A stretch of 64,000 bases of DNA from Streptomyces pseudovenezuelae (GCF_029892565.1 NZ_JARXVH010000005.1:620001-684000); one strand, 5' to 3'. Counted from the first letter of the stretch, positions 1 to 10,369 are shown. Notes: a model not told the origin generated them from the letters alone. Program-made: numbers and translations.

Positions 1-1284
<1,284 letters not shown>

Positions 1285-1301
1285 AGCCATCGCGGCACAG
1301 A

Positions 1302-1337
1302 GACAGCCCGCCGATCTTCCCCCGTCGGCGGGCTGTC
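1302..1337 (+). terminator. Rho-independent-like terminator after panB
   Basis: GACAGCCCGCCGA (1302-1314) pairs perfectly with TCGGCGGGCTGTC (1325-1337), a 13-bp stem with a 10-base loop lying 18 bp after the panB stop. A short T-containing stretch follows, as usual for Streptomyces terminators. Confidence 0.8.
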
Positions 1338-1391
1338 GCCTTTGTCGGGTTCAGGTCGGTTCCTTTGGGTTCGTATCGGTCGGATGTCGGC

Positions 1392-1433
1392 ACCGACAGG
1401 TCACCGACATATCTCTGTCGGTGACCTGTCGGT
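1392..1433. promoter_or_regulatory. Large perfect palindrome in the promoter of the DrrAB-type ABC exporter
   Basis: Two perfect 18-bp arms, ACCGACAGGTCACCGACA (1392-1409) and its complement (1416-1433), flank six bases. The arms are themselves built from the unit TGTCGGTG, which occurs twice in the right arm and again at 1438-1445 (TGTCGGTG). The element ends 33 bp before the ATPase start codon. Repeated units in a long palindrome suggest a cooperative operator rather than a terminator, because no T-run follows and the panB terminator is already upstream. Confidence 0.6.
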
Positions 1434-1466
1434 GGTTTGTCGGTGGGCCCTGGCACCGTTCTCGGC

Positions 1467-2492
1467 ATGACGCGAATCGACAAGAACCCCAACGGCGGGA
1501 ACACCGCCGTGACCGTACGGGGGCTGGTCAAGCACTACGGCGAGACCAAGGCGCTGGACGGCGTCGACCTGGACGTGCGCGAGGGCACCGTGATGGGTGT
1601 GCTCGGGCCGAACGGCGCCGGCAAGACCACCCTCGTACGCATCCTGTCCACCCTCCTGGCCCCCACCGCCGGCGAGGCCACCGTCGTCGGCTACGACGTC
1701 CTGCGCCAGCCCCGGCAACTGCGCAAGGTGATAGGGCTGACGGGGCAGTACGCCTCCGTCGACGAGAAGCTGGCCGGCTGGGAGAACCTCTATCTGATCG
1801 GGCGGCTGCTCGACCTGACCCGCAAGGACGCCCGCTCGCGCGCCGACGAGCTGCTGGAGCGGTTCTCGCTCACCGAGGCCGCCCGGCGCCCGGCGAGCAC
1901 CTACTCCGGCGGTATGCGGCGCCGGCTCGACCTGGCCGCCTCGATGATCGGGCGCCCGCAGGTGCTCTTCCTCGACGAGCCGACCACCGGTCTGGACCCG
2001 CGCACCCGCAACGAGGTGTGGGCCGAGGTGAAGTCCATGGTCGGCGAGGGCGTGACCGTGCTGCTCACCACCCAGTACATGGAGGAGGCCGAGCAGCTGG
2101 CCTCCGAGCTGACCGTCGTCGACCGCGGCAAGGTCATCGCCAGCGGCGGCATCGAGGAGCTGAAGTCGAAGGTCGGCGGCCGTGCCCTGCGCATCCGCCC
2201 GGTCGACCCGCTGGAGCTGCGCCCGCTGGCCGGCGCGCTGGACGCGCTCGGCATCACCGGGCTCGCCACCACGACCGTGGACCCCGAGACCGGCACGCTC
2301 CTGGTGCCGATCCTCAGCGACGAGCAGCTGACCGCGGTCGTCGGCGCGGTCACCGCGCGCGGCATCACCATCGGCTCGATCACCACCGAACTGCCCAGCC
2401 TGGACGAGGTGTTCCTGTCCCTCACCGGCCACAAGGCCAGTGCCCCGCAGGACGCCGTGCCCACCGACACCCGCGAGGAGGTCGCCGTATGA
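1467..2492 (+). CDS. DrrA-type ABC exporter ATP-binding protein
   Basis: This is the ATPase of a two-gene drug/lipid exporter of the daunorubicin-resistance (DrrAB, ABC-2) type. The 341-residue protein has Walker A GPNGAGKT at residues 47-54, signature YSGGMRRRLDLA, Walker B VLFLDEPTTGLD and the switch region LLTTQYMEEAEQL. The C-terminal ~100 residues form the DrrA accessory domain ending in PSLDEVFLSLTGH. A GTG at 1437 is in frame, but the ATG at 1467 starts where family members start and clears the upstream palindrome. It overlaps the permease gene by four bases (ATGA), so the two are translationally coupled. Substrate is unknown. Confidence 0.9.
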   Translation: MTRIDKNPNGGNTAVTVRGLVKHYGETKALDGVDLDVREGTVMGVLGPNGAGKTTLVRILSTLLAPTAGEATVVGYDVLRQPRQLRKVIGLTGQYASVDEKLAGWENLYLIGRLLDLTRKDARSRADELLERFSLTEAARRPASTYSGGMRRRLDLAASMIGRPQVLFLDEPTTGLDPRTRNEVWAEVKSMVGEGVTVLLTTQYMEEAEQLASELTVVDRGKVIASGGIEELKSKVGGRALRIRPVDPLELRPLAGALDALGITGLATTTVDPETGTLLVPILSDEQLTAVVGAVTARGITIGSITTELPSLDEVFLSLTGHKASAPQDAVPTDTREEVAV

Positions 2493-3310
2493 GCGCCGCC
2501 ACGATCACCGCCACACCTGCCGCGACGGACGCTCACATCCCGTTGCGCAACCACTTCCGGCACACCGGCGCGCTGATCCGCCGCAACCTGCTGTGGATCC
2601 GCCAGGACCCGGAGTCGATGTTCGACGCCGTGCTGTTCCCGGTGATCTTCACCCTGCTGTTCGTGTACGTCTTCGGCGGCTCCATCGGGAAGTCGCTGGG
2701 CGGCGGCCAGGAGGCGTACGTGCAGTACGTCATCCCCGGGCTGCTGGCGATGATGGGGATGAACATGTCCCAGGGCGTCGGCACCGGCTTCAACACGGAC
2801 TTCAACTCCGGGGTCATGGACCGCTTCCGGTCCCTGCCGATCGGGCGCGGCTCGGTACTGATCGCCAAGATCGTGGTCGAGCTGATGCGCATGCTCGCCG
2901 CGTGCGTGATCCTCATGATCGTGGCCGTGTTGGTGGGCTTCGACATCACCAGCTGGATCGGGATGCTCGGTGCCGTGGGTCTTGCCACGGTGTTCGGCTC
3001 GGCGCTGATGTGGGTGTTCATCACCCTCGGTGTGACGATGAAGAGCGCGCAGTCGGTGCAGGCGATGGGCTTCCTGGTGATGATGCCGCTGCAGTTCGGC
3101 TCGTCGATCTTCGCGCCGACCGACTCGATGCCGGGCTGGCTGCAGAACTTCACCGAATACAACCCGCTGTCCTCGCTCGCGGACGCGGCGCGCGGAATGA
3201 TGGTGGGCGGCCCGGTCGCCCACGGCCTGTGGGTGACGCTGGCCTGGTCGGTGGGTCTCACGGCGGTCATGGCGCCGGTCGCGATCCACAAGTTCCGTAC
3301 GAAGAACTGA
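2489..3310 (+). CDS. DrrB-type ABC-2 permease
   Basis: This is the membrane partner of the preceding ATPase. The 273-residue protein has about six hydrophobic segments; the N-terminal cytoplasmic stretch ends in RRNLLWIRQDPESMFDAVLFPVIFTLLF, a typical ABC-2 first helix, and the centre carries GVMDRFRSLPIGRGS, the conserved cytosolic loop of DrrB proteins. The frame is open further upstream, but the real start is the ATG overlapping the ATPase stop. The pair probably moves a hydrophobic compound out of the cell; no biosynthetic genes nearby tell which one. Confidence 0.88.
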   Translation: MSAATITATPAATDAHIPLRNHFRHTGALIRRNLLWIRQDPESMFDAVLFPVIFTLLFVYVFGGSIGKSLGGGQEAYVQYVIPGLLAMMGMNMSQGVGTGFNTDFNSGVMDRFRSLPIGRGSVLIAKIVVELMRMLAACVILMIVAVLVGFDITSWIGMLGAVGLATVFGSALMWVFITLGVTMKSAQSVQAMGFLVMMPLQFGSSIFAPTDSMPGWLQNFTEYNPLSSLADAARGMMVGGPVAHGLWVTLAWSVGLTAVMAPVAIHKFRTKN

Positions 3311-3311
3311 C

Positions 3312-3339
3312 TCCCCCGGTGCCTTGCTGGCCTGGGGGA
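3312..3339. terminator. Weak hairpin between convergent genes
   Basis: TCCCCC (3312-3317) can pair with GGGGGA (3334-3339) across a 16-base loop, located between the converging permease and SARP genes. It may end both transcripts, but the stem is short. Confidence 0.35.
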
Positions 3340-3358
3340 CCCCAACCGTCGGCGCGTG

Positions 3359-6300
3359 TCAGGCGGTGCCTTGCACCAGGGCGGTGGCCTCCTCCGTGGA
3401 GAGGCCGCCGCCCTCCGCGTACGCGGCCTCGTACGCGGCGTCGCCGAGCGCGGCGCGGGTGTGCCGCTCGGCCCGCTCGTAGACCTCGCGCTCCATGGAC
3501 GTCGAGCAGTGGGCCGCCGGCAGCTCCGCCCGCGCGGCACCGAGGCAGCGGGCGCCGTCGCGGGCCCGGCTGCCGCCGTCGACCTCGGCGAGGCCGATCG
3601 CGGCGAGGGCGAGGTACAGGGAGCGCATGTGCGGGGCCATGGCCTCGGACAGCGGGTCGGCGGCCCGCACGAGCGCCTGTCGGGCCTTGTCCAGGGAGAG
3701 GTCGTAGTCGCCGGCGGCCGCCTCCAGCCAGGACTCCGCGCCGAGGATGAAGGCGTCGAAGATGACGAAGTGGGAGATCCCGAACTCCTCGCGCAGCTTC
3801 ACCAGTTGGGTGCGCGCCTCGTCGACCCGGCCGGTGGTGGCGAGCCGGCCCGCGAGGAACATCCGGGCGGCCGGCATGGCCTCGTTGCCCGAGCCGTCCT
3901 TGCGCTCGATCACATCGCGCAGCATCTGCTCGCCCCGCTCGGGGTCGCCCGCCTCGATGAGCGCGCTGCCGTGCCGGGCCTGCAACACCGCCACCTGGGC
4001 ACGGGCGCCCAGCCGTTCGGCGTGCTCGGTCGCCGCCGCGTAGTCGGCTGCGGCGAGCCGGTACTCACCGACGCGCTCCTGGGCCTCGCCGCGCGCGGAC
4101 AGCGCCTCGGCGGTGCCCCAGGCGTCGCCGAGCCCGTCGAAGATCTCCAGCGCCTCGTCGGCGTCCCGGGCGGCGTCGCCGGCCCAGTCGCTGCGGTTGG
4201 CGAGGAGGTTGGCGCGCATCTGGAGGGTGGTGGCGAGCTCCCACTCCATGCCGGGGGTGGTACGGCAGGTGTGGACGCAGGCGTCGAGGACCACGGGCAG
4301 CCGGTCGACGTTGCCGGTCAGCAGTACGGCGTAGAACCAGAGCATGCCCGGAGTGCGGCAGGTCTGCGGCATGCCGGGTTCGTAGACCTCGCTGATCAGG
4401 CGCAGCTTCTCCTTGGCCTCCGGTGACTCCCACTCCGCCAACTCGGTGTCCATGAAGCCGAGATGGGCGAGGTGGACACCGCGTCGGGCTTCGGCGAGGA
4501 GCTCGCCGGTCAGCGGGGGCGGGATGTCGGTGCAGCGCTCCCGGACCGGGGCGGCGCGGCGCAGGGGGACGGCGAAGGGGTCGGGGCCCAGGGCCATGAC
4601 CTCGACGCACCAGTTGCGGGCCTCGATGCGCACGTCCCGCATCTGCCAGTACCAGACCAGCGACAGGGTGAGGCTGAGGGCCTCCTGTTCGTCGCGCTCG
4701 GCGACGGCGTGCCGCAGGGCGGTGCGCAGGTTCTCGTACTCGCGCTCCAGCATCTCGATGGCGGCCAGTTGGCCGGGGCCGCGCAGCAACGGGTCGGTGG
4801 CGCGGGCGAGTTCACGGAAGTACGTCAGGTGCGCGCGCTCGGTCGCGGCCCGCCGGCCGGCCTCGTCGAGGCGCTCGCCCGCGTACTCGGCGACGGTCTC
4901 CAGGAGCCGGTAGCGCATGCCGCCGACGCCCGAAGGGGCGGCCACCACAAGGGACTTGTCGACGAGCGAGCCCAGCGCCTCCAGCGCGACCGGTCCGCAC
5001 ACCGCCTCGGCCGCCGCGAGGTCGCAGCCGCCGGCGAACACCGACAGCCGGCCCAGGACGTCCCGTTCGTCCGCGTCGAGCAGGTCCCAGGACCAGTCGA
5101 CGACCGCGCGCAGGGTCTGCTGGCGGGGCAGGACGGTACGGCTGCCGGAGGTGAGCAGCCGGAAGCGGTCGTCGAGCCGGTCGGCGATCTGACGTGGCGT
5201 CAACATCCGTAGCCGGGCGGCGGCCAGCTCGATGGCCAGCGGCAGTCCGTCGAGCCGGCGGCAGATCTCGGCGCACGCCTCGGGGTCGTCCTCGATCCGG
5301 AACCCGGGGAGGGCGGCGGTCCCGCGGTCGGCGAGCAGCTCCAGCGCGCTCGGCTCGGGCAGCGGTTCCACGGGCCGCAGCAACTCCCCCGGTACGCCGA
5401 GGGGTTCACGGCTGGTGGCGAGCACCGTCAGTTCGGGGCAGCGGGCCAGCAGTTCCTCGACCAGGCGGGCGGCGGCGTCGATGACGTGCTCGCAGTTGTC
5501 GAGGACGATCAGCATGCGGCGCTTGCCGCAGTGTTCGGCGAGCCGGTCCACGGGGTCGTCGTGCCGGTCGCCCGCCGCGCGGATGGCCTCGGCGCCGGCG
5601 CCGTACAGCACGGTCTCGCGGGCGCCGAGGGCGGTGAGCACGGCTTCCGGCACTGAGTCCGGGTCGTCCACGGGGGCGAGTTCGGCCAGCCAGACTCCGT
5701 CCCGGGCGGCGTATCGCACGCCTTCCGCGACCTCCTGCGACAGCCGCGTCTTCCCGGCACCGCCGGGCCCGAGCAGCGTTACCAGTCGGGCCGCCGCGAT
5801 GTCGCCCCGGATGGCATCGATGTCGGCTTTCCGGCCCACGAAGGAGGTGAGCCGGGCGCGGAGGTTGCCGGGAAGCGGGGCGGGGAGATCACCGGGCGTG
5901 GTCGAGGCAGCGGCCGGGGCGGGGGCCCGAGGTGCGGGCGCGGCACCCGTCTCTCCGTCCGCCGACCGGAGCAACTCCCCGTGCAGGGCCCGCAGTTCCG
6001 GCCCCGGGTCGGAGCCCAGCCGGTCGGCCAGCAGCTGTCGTACGTCCTCGTAGGCGGCCAGTGCCTCCGCCGTGCGGCCCGTGGCGCGCAGGGCCTTGAG
6101 GCGCAGGGACTGGAGGGGTTCGTCGAGGGGGTGGGTGTCGCACAGGGCGGTCAGTTCGGGCAGGGCGGTGTCCGCGTCGCCGAGGGCCAGGGCGGCGGTG
6201 AAGCGGGCCCGGCGGGCGTCCAGGCGCCGGGTCTCCCAGCGGGAGGCCTCGCCCGTGCGGTCGGGGAGGTCGGCCAGGGCCGGGCCGTGCCACAGGGCCA

Positions 6301-6688
6301 GCGCGTCGTCCAGGGCCTCCGCCGCCTTGGCGGGGTTGCCGTCGGCCAGCGCCCGCAGCCCCTCACCGGTCAGCCGCTCGAAACGGTGCAGGTCGATGTC
6401 GTCGGCGGCCACGGCCAGCCGGTACCCGCTCTCCGCCGAGGCGATCGCGTCGGCACCGAGCGTCCGGCGCAACCTCCCCACCAGCGCCTGCAGCGCCCCC
6501 GTCGCGTCCGCGGGCGGGTCGGCGCCCCACACCTCGTCCACCAGAAGGCTCGCCGGCACGGTCCGTCCGGGCCGCAGGGCGAGCACGGTGAGCAGCGCAC
6601 GCAGCCGCGTCCCACCGACCGGGACGGCCGTGCCGTCGGGGCGGAGTGCCTGGGTGGTACCGAGAATGCGATAGCGCACGGGGTCCAT
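3359..6688 (-). CDS. SARP/AfsR-family transcriptional regulator with AAA-type ATPase and C-terminal helical repeats
   Basis: This large 1109-residue regulator starts with a winged-helix OmpR-like DNA-binding domain (about 1-95; RYRILGTTQAL, RLRALLTVLALRPGRTV) followed by a bacterial transcriptional activation domain (about 95-245; HRFERLTGEGLRAL, WHGPALADLPD). After a Pro/Ala linker come an NB-ARC/STAND-type ATPase with Walker A GPGGAGKT (307-314), Walker B LIVLDNCEHV and GLPLAIELAAARLRML, then a long TPR-like helical C-terminus. Family members activate secondary metabolism and morphological genes in response to unknown inputs. It stands alone, with no biosynthetic cluster beside it, so the target is unknown. 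Start ATG agrees with the family N-terminus. Confidence 0.88.
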   Translation of the reverse strand: MDPVRYRILGTTQALRPDGTAVPVGGTRLRALLTVLALRPGRTVPASLLVDEVWGADPPADATGALQALVGRLRRTLGADAIASAESGYRLAVAADDIDLHRFERLTGEGLRALADGNPAKAAEALDDALALWHGPALADLPDRTGEASRWETRRLDARRARFTAALALGDADTALPELTALCDTHPLDEPLQSLRLKALRATGRTAEALAAYEDVRQLLADRLGSDPGPELRALHGELLRSADGETGAAPAPRAPAPAAASTTPGDLPAPLPGNLRARLTSFVGRKADIDAIRGDIAAARLVTLLGPGGAGKTRLSQEVAEGVRYAARDGVWLAELAPVDDPDSVPEAVLTALGARETVLYGAGAEAIRAAGDRHDDPVDRLAEHCGKRRMLIVLDNCEHVIDAAARLVEELLARCPELTVLATSREPLGVPGELLRPVEPLPEPSALELLADRGTAALPGFRIEDDPEACAEICRRLDGLPLAIELAAARLRMLTPRQIADRLDDRFRLLTSGSRTVLPRQQTLRAVVDWSWDLLDADERDVLGRLSVFAGGCDLAAAEAVCGPVALEALGSLVDKSLVVAAPSGVGGMRYRLLETVAEYAGERLDEAGRRAATERAHLTYFRELARATDPLLRGPGQLAAIEMLEREYENLRTALRHAVAERDEQEALSLTLSLVWYWQMRDVRIEARNWCVEVMALGPDPFAVPLRRAAPVRERCTDIPPPLTGELLAEARRGVHLAHLGFMDTELAEWESPEAKEKLRLISEVYEPGMPQTCRTPGMLWFYAVLLTGNVDRLPVVLDACVHTCRTTPGMEWELATTLQMRANLLANRSDWAGDAARDADEALEIFDGLGDAWGTAEALSARGEAQERVGEYRLAAADYAAATEHAERLGARAQVAVLQARHGSALIEAGDPERGEQMLRDVIERKDGSGNEAMPAARMFLAGRLATTGRVDEARTQLVKLREEFGISHFVIFDAFILGAESWLEAAAGDYDLSLDKARQALVRAADPLSEAMAPHMRSLYLALAAIGLAEVDGGSRARDGARCLGAARAELPAAHCSTSMEREVYERAERHTRAALGDAAYEAAYAEGGGLSTEEATALVQGTA

Positions 6689-6782
6689 TGTCTCCGGTCG
6701 GATCGGGGCCGGTCACGGGGTTCGGATACACGGGGTGGCGAGGGGAGGCCGGATCAGGAGGACACGGCGGAAATCGGCGGGC

Positions 6783-7397
6783 TCAGGGAACCGCCGGTCG
6801 CGGCGAACCGCCTGCCGCGTCGGCCGCTCCGTCCGCCGCATCGGCCGTCCCCTCCGGCGCACCGCTCGGTACCTCCAGCGTCACCAGCACGCCCTCCTCC
6901 ATCGCCCGGCGCCCCCGCTCGTCGACCGTGCCGCGCTCGAACCACTTCGGGCACGTGTCCACCGACCGCAGCCGGCGCGCCCCCGGTTCCCGCACCGGCG
7001 TCCAGGAACGTGATCCGGGCACCTTCTCCTCGTACTCCTGGGTGACGACCCGGACCGCGCCGACCTTGCCGCCGGCCTGCGGCCAGTCGCTGCCGTGCCG
7101 TTCCACCAGGAGCATCCCGACCAGGCGGATCGAGCCGTCCTCCGACACCGCCTCGGCGCCCAGGTCCCCGCCGAGGGCGACCGTCAGCCCCGACTCCTCC
7201 CGCAGGAACCGCAGGGATCTGCCCGGCAGCCGCTCCACCGGTCCGACGAGCTTGGCGAGCTCCTCGTGCCAGCCGCCGTCCAGCAGTTCCCCGGAGGAGG
7301 AGAACATCAGGGGCCAGCTCACCTCCTCGCCCACCGAGAACGGCGTACCGCAGCACTCCATCTGCCAGCTCGCGTAGAACACTTCCCAAAACCCCAT
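6783..7397 (-). CDS. Streptomycete conserved protein of unknown function (probably DUF6578 family)
   Basis: The 204-residue protein begins MGFWEVFYASWQMECCGTPF, with a paired Cys-Cys, then VGEEVSWPLMF and a mixed alpha/beta body; the last ~35 residues are Ala/Gly/Pro-rich and look disordered. No catalytic motif, signal peptide or membrane segment is visible. The N-terminal pattern resembles a streptomycete family I believe is catalogued as DUF6578, but the number is from memory. It is divergent from the site-2 protease gene, sharing a 105-bp promoter region. Confidence 0.65.
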   Translation of the reverse strand: MGFWEVFYASWQMECCGTPFSVGEEVSWPLMFSSSGELLDGGWHEELAKLVGPVERLPGRSLRFLREESGLTVALGGDLGAEAVSEDGSIRLVGMLLVERHGSDWPQAGGKVGAVRVVTQEYEEKVPGSRSWTPVREPGARRLRSVDTCPKWFERGTVDERGRRAMEEGVLVTLEVPSGAPEGTADAADGAADAAGGSPRPAVP

Positions 7398-7502
7398 CCC
7401 CCCACCTTCCCCGGAACCAAGGACCCTCCGCGAGACGTTTTCCCCTTACGCCCGGTACCGTCGGGCAGTCCCACCGCGCGCGCAGACAGTCCAGGGAGCC
7501 CG

Positions 7503-8303
7503 ATGACCACCGCCACCACCCGCCACAGCGACCGGCGGATCAGCCCCGTCTTTCTCGGGATCCTGGCCGTCACCGCGGTCACGGGATGGGCCACCTGGAC
7601 GGGGTTCGCCGAGCAGCCCGGCGTGGCCGTGTTCCTGTTCGTGACGGCCGCCTGGATCGTCTCACTGTGTCTGCACGAGTACGCACACGCGCGTACGGCG
7701 CTGCACAGCGGCGACATCTCCGTGGGCTCCAAGGGTTATCTCACGCTGAACCCGCTGAAGTACACGCACGCCCTGCTCAGCATCGTGCTCCCGGTGCTCT
7801 TCGTGATCATGGGCGGCATCGGTCTGCCCGGTGGGGCCGTGTTCATCGAGCGGGGCCGGATCCACGGGCGCTGGAAGCACAGCCTGATCTCGGCGGCCGG
7901 CCCGTTGACGAACGTACTGTTCGCGGCGATCTGCACGGCGCCGTTCTGGCTGCACGCGCTGGACGGGGTGCCGCGGGACTTCCAGTTCGCGCTGGCCTTC
8001 CTCGCGCTGCTCCAGGTCACGGCCGCGCTGCTGAACTTCCTGCCGGTGCCGGGCCTGGACGGCTACGGCGTGATCGAGCCGTGGCTGTCGTACAACATCA
8101 AGCGCCAGGTGGAGCCGTTCGCGCCGTTCGGCCTGCTGTTCGTGTTCGCGCTGCTGTGGGTGCCGGCGATCAACACCGAGTTCTTCGACGTGATCGACGC
8201 GATCCTGCGCGGCCTGGGGATCGGCGACTTCTCGACCTACTGCGGTCAGGAGCTGTACCGCTTCTGGCAGGGCACCAACGAGTTCTGCTCGGTCAGCGGG
8301 TGA
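7503..8303 (+). CDS. Site-2 protease family (M50) membrane metallopeptidase
   Basis: M50 proteases cut substrates inside the membrane. The 266-residue protein has about five or six hydrophobic segments, the zinc motif HEYAH (58-62) in a membrane helix, and the second metal site LPVPGLDGYG with Asp186, matching the family's N/P-x-x-D-G motif. There is no PDZ domain, so this is the minimal group-3-like form common in actinobacteria. The ATG at 7503 is chosen over the longer open frame because the upstream part reads as non-coding Pro/Arg-rich sequence. Substrate unknown; no anti-sigma factor gene adjoins. Confidence 0.88.
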   Translation: MTTATTRHSDRRISPVFLGILAVTAVTGWATWTGFAEQPGVAVFLFVTAAWIVSLCLHEYAHARTALHSGDISVGSKGYLTLNPLKYTHALLSIVLPVLFVIMGGIGLPGGAVFIERGRIHGRWKHSLISAAGPLTNVLFAAICTAPFWLHALDGVPRDFQFALAFLALLQVTAALLNFLPVPGLDGYGVIEPWLSYNIKRQVEPFAPFGLLFVFALLWVPAINTEFFDVIDAILRGLGIGDFSTYCGQELYRFWQGTNEFCSVSG

Positions 8304-8478
8304 CGGACCCGGACCCGGCGGCCCTGCCCCGCTTCACGTAGTACCACCACATGTTGCTGGACAGCCCCGCCAGCAGCACCCACACGATCCCGATCCAGCT
8401 GCCCTGTACGAAGGAAACGACCGCCGCGGCCACCGCGAGTACGCAGACGACGAGGGCGTAGAGGGCGAGGCGGGGCAT
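8293..8478 (-). CDS. Small two-helix membrane protein
   Basis: This 61-residue protein has two hydrophobic stretches, LALYALVVCVLAVAAAVVSF and IGIVWVLLAGLSSNMWWYYV, with a basic tail. It converges on the site-2 protease gene and overlaps its last 11 bp. The start has GAGCCG-like spacing upstream but no strong ribosome site. No family function is recognised; the hydrophobic pattern and preserved WWYYVKRG end argue that it is real. Confidence 0.6.
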   Translation of the reverse strand: MPRLALYALVVCVLAVAAAVVSFVQGSWIGIVWVLLAGLSSNMWWYYVKRGRAAGSGSVTR

Positions 8479-8541
8479 GGGTTCGGCTCCTGTCGAGGGA
8501 CGGGGGACACGGGCGGGCAGCCACCAGTGTCCCCCACCCGC

Positions 8542-9258
8542 TCACACGTCCGTGACGCGCAGCCCGGCGTGTGCCTTGTAGCGGCGGTTCACCGAGATCA
8601 GGTTCGCGACCAGCGACTCGACCTGGTGGGCGTTGCGCAGCCGGCCGGCGAAGACGCCGCGCATGCCGGGGATGCGGCCGGCTAGGGCCTGCACGATCTC
8701 GACGTCGGCGCGCTCCTCGCCCAGCACCATCACGTCGGTGTCGATCTCCGCGATCTCCGGGTCCTGGAGCAGGACCGCCGAGAGATGGTGGAAGGCGGCG
8801 GCGACCCGGGAGTCGGGCAGCAGGGCGGCGGCCTGTTCGGCGGCGCTGCCCTCCTCCGGCTTGAGCGCGTAGGCGCCCTTCTTGTCGAAGCCGAGCGGGT
8901 TGACGCAGTCGACGACGAGCTTGCCGGCCAGCTCCTCGCGCAGGGACTCAAGGGTCTTGCCGTGGCCGTCCCAGGGCACGGCGACGATCACGATGTCGCT
9001 GCGCCGCGCGGTCTCGGCGTTGTCGGCGCCCTCGACGCCGTGCCCGAGTTCCTCGGCGGCGGCCTGCGCGCGCTCGGCGGCCCGCGAGCCGATGATCACC
9101 TTCTGGCCGGCCCGGGCCAGCCGGTAGGCGAGGCCCTTGCCCTGCGGGCCGGTCCCGCCGAGGACGCCGACGACCAGACCGGAGACGTCGGGGAGGTCCC
9201 ACGGGTCCTTGGCGGGGGCCTTCGCGGGGGTCTGTGCAGCACTGTCGGTAGAGGTCAT
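8542..9258 (-). CDS. npdG: NADPH-dependent F420 reductase
   Basis: The enzyme passes hydride between NADPH and the deazaflavin coenzyme F420 in the cytoplasm. The 238-residue protein opens with a short Ala/Pro tail and then the Rossmann motif VVGVLGGTGPQGKGLAYRLA, where GGTGPQG is diagnostic of Npd proteins, followed by IIGSRAAERA, DIVIVAVPWDGH and KLVVDCVNPLGFDKKG. The C-terminal part ISVNRRYKAHAGLRVTD also fits. It supplies F420H2 for F420-dependent oxidoreductases typical of actinobacteria. It is probably monocistronic. Confidence 0.9.
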   Translation of the reverse strand: MTSTDSAAQTPAKAPAKDPWDLPDVSGLVVGVLGGTGPQGKGLAYRLARAGQKVIIGSRAAERAQAAAEELGHGVEGADNAETARRSDIVIVAVPWDGHGKTLESLREELAGKLVVDCVNPLGFDKKGAYALKPEEGSAAEQAAALLPDSRVAAAFHHLSAVLLQDPEIAEIDTDVMVLGEERADVEIVQALAGRIPGMRGVFAGRLRNAHQVESLVANLISVNRRYKAHAGLRVTDV

Positions 9259-9295
9259 GGGCCGACTTTACGTGCGCCCCGACCCCCCTCGCCGG

Positions 9296-10369
9296 TCAGG
9301 TGAGCGCCGTCACGGGCAGCGTGCGGAACACGACTCGTTCGTACGCCCCGAAGTCGCCGGTCTCGTAGAGGAGTCCGACCGTGCGCGCGTCGACCCGGAC
9401 GAGGTCGGAGTAAGCGGCGGGCAGGCCGTCGGCCGTCCATACCGGGCGCCAGGTCCTCCCGCTGTCGGTGGAGGCGCGGACGGTCATCAGGGCGCGGCCG
9501 TCGGGGAGGGCGGGGCCGGAGAAGAGGAGCACGTCGGGATCGCCGAGCTGGAGGAGGCTGCCCTCGCAGACGGGTCCGGTGAGGCCGGCCTGGGGGCGGA
9601 AGGGGATGTGCAGGGTCCGGCCGCCGTCCCGGGAGTGGGCGTCGGCGCGGTTGCCGGGCGACGGGGAGTCGTTGCGGGTGTTGAAGTAGACACGGCCGTC
9701 GGGGAGTTCGGCGGCGGTGGTCTCGTTGGCGTTGATGTAGCCGTCGGTGTTCTCGTCGACGTAGCCGAGGTACCAGCTCTCTCCCCGGTCGTCGCTGAGC
9801 AGGCAGTGGCCACTGTTGTACTTGGCCTCGTTGCCGACGTCGGTGCCGGTGGGCGGCAGGGTGTGGTTGGCGGGCACGACGACCCGGCCGGTGCTCAACT
9901 GCAGGGCGTGGCCGGGGGTGGTGGCGTACCAGCGCCAGCCGGGCCGCTTCACCGACGCGGTGATCTCGACCGGGCTCGACCAGGTCGACCCGTCGTCGTC
10001 GCTGTACTGCACCCACACCCGCCGTCCGTCGGCGTCCGTCACCTTGCCGCGCAGGATCAGGTCCTCGGAGGCGGTGGCCGCCGAGCGGACGTGCACGAGG
10101 AGGATCCGGCCGGTGTCGAGGACGACGGGTGCCGGGTTGCCGGCGAGGCCGGTGCCGTTGTCCGCGGCGACCTGGAGCGGGCCCCAGGTGCGGCCGCCGT
10201 CGGTGGAGCGCTTGAGCACGATGTCGATGTGGCCGTAGTCGCGCGCGGAGTCGACCCGGCCCTCGCAGAAGGCGAGCAGCGTGCCGGCGGCGCTGCGGAC
10301 CACCGCCGGGATCCGATAACTGGCGTATCCCTCGCGGCCGGCGCGGAAGGGGACGGTGGCCTCTGCCAT
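9296..10369 (-). CDS. Exo-alpha-sialidase (BNR/Asp-box beta-propeller), apparently not secreted
   Basis: The 357-residue protein has the sialidase signature YRIP (18-21) with the carboxylate-binding Arg19, an ARDYGHID stretch with the acid/base Asp, and at least four Asp-box repeats: STDGGRTW, SDDDGSTW, SDDRGESW and STDSGRTW. These build a six-bladed propeller (GH33-like) that cleaves terminal sialic acids. The frame stays open far upstream, but family similarity starts at MAEATVPFRAGREGYASYRIP. There is no signal peptide at this or any earlier in-frame start, which is unusual for a sialidase. Substrate identity is inferred from family only. Confidence 0.82.
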   Translation of the reverse strand: MAEATVPFRAGREGYASYRIPAVVRSAAGTLLAFCEGRVDSARDYGHIDIVLKRSTDGGRTWGPLQVAADNGTGLAGNPAPVVLDTGRILLVHVRSAATASEDLILRGKVTDADGRRVWVQYSDDDGSTWSSPVEITASVKRPGWRWYATTPGHALQLSTGRVVVPANHTLPPTGTDVGNEAKYNSGHCLLSDDRGESWYLGYVDENTDGYINANETTAAELPDGRVYFNTRNDSPSPGNRADAHSRDGGRTLHIPFRPQAGLTGPVCEGSLLQLGDPDVLLFSGPALPDGRALMTVRASTDSGRTWRPVWTADGLPAAYSDLVRVDARTVGLLYETGDFGAYERVVFRTLPVTALT

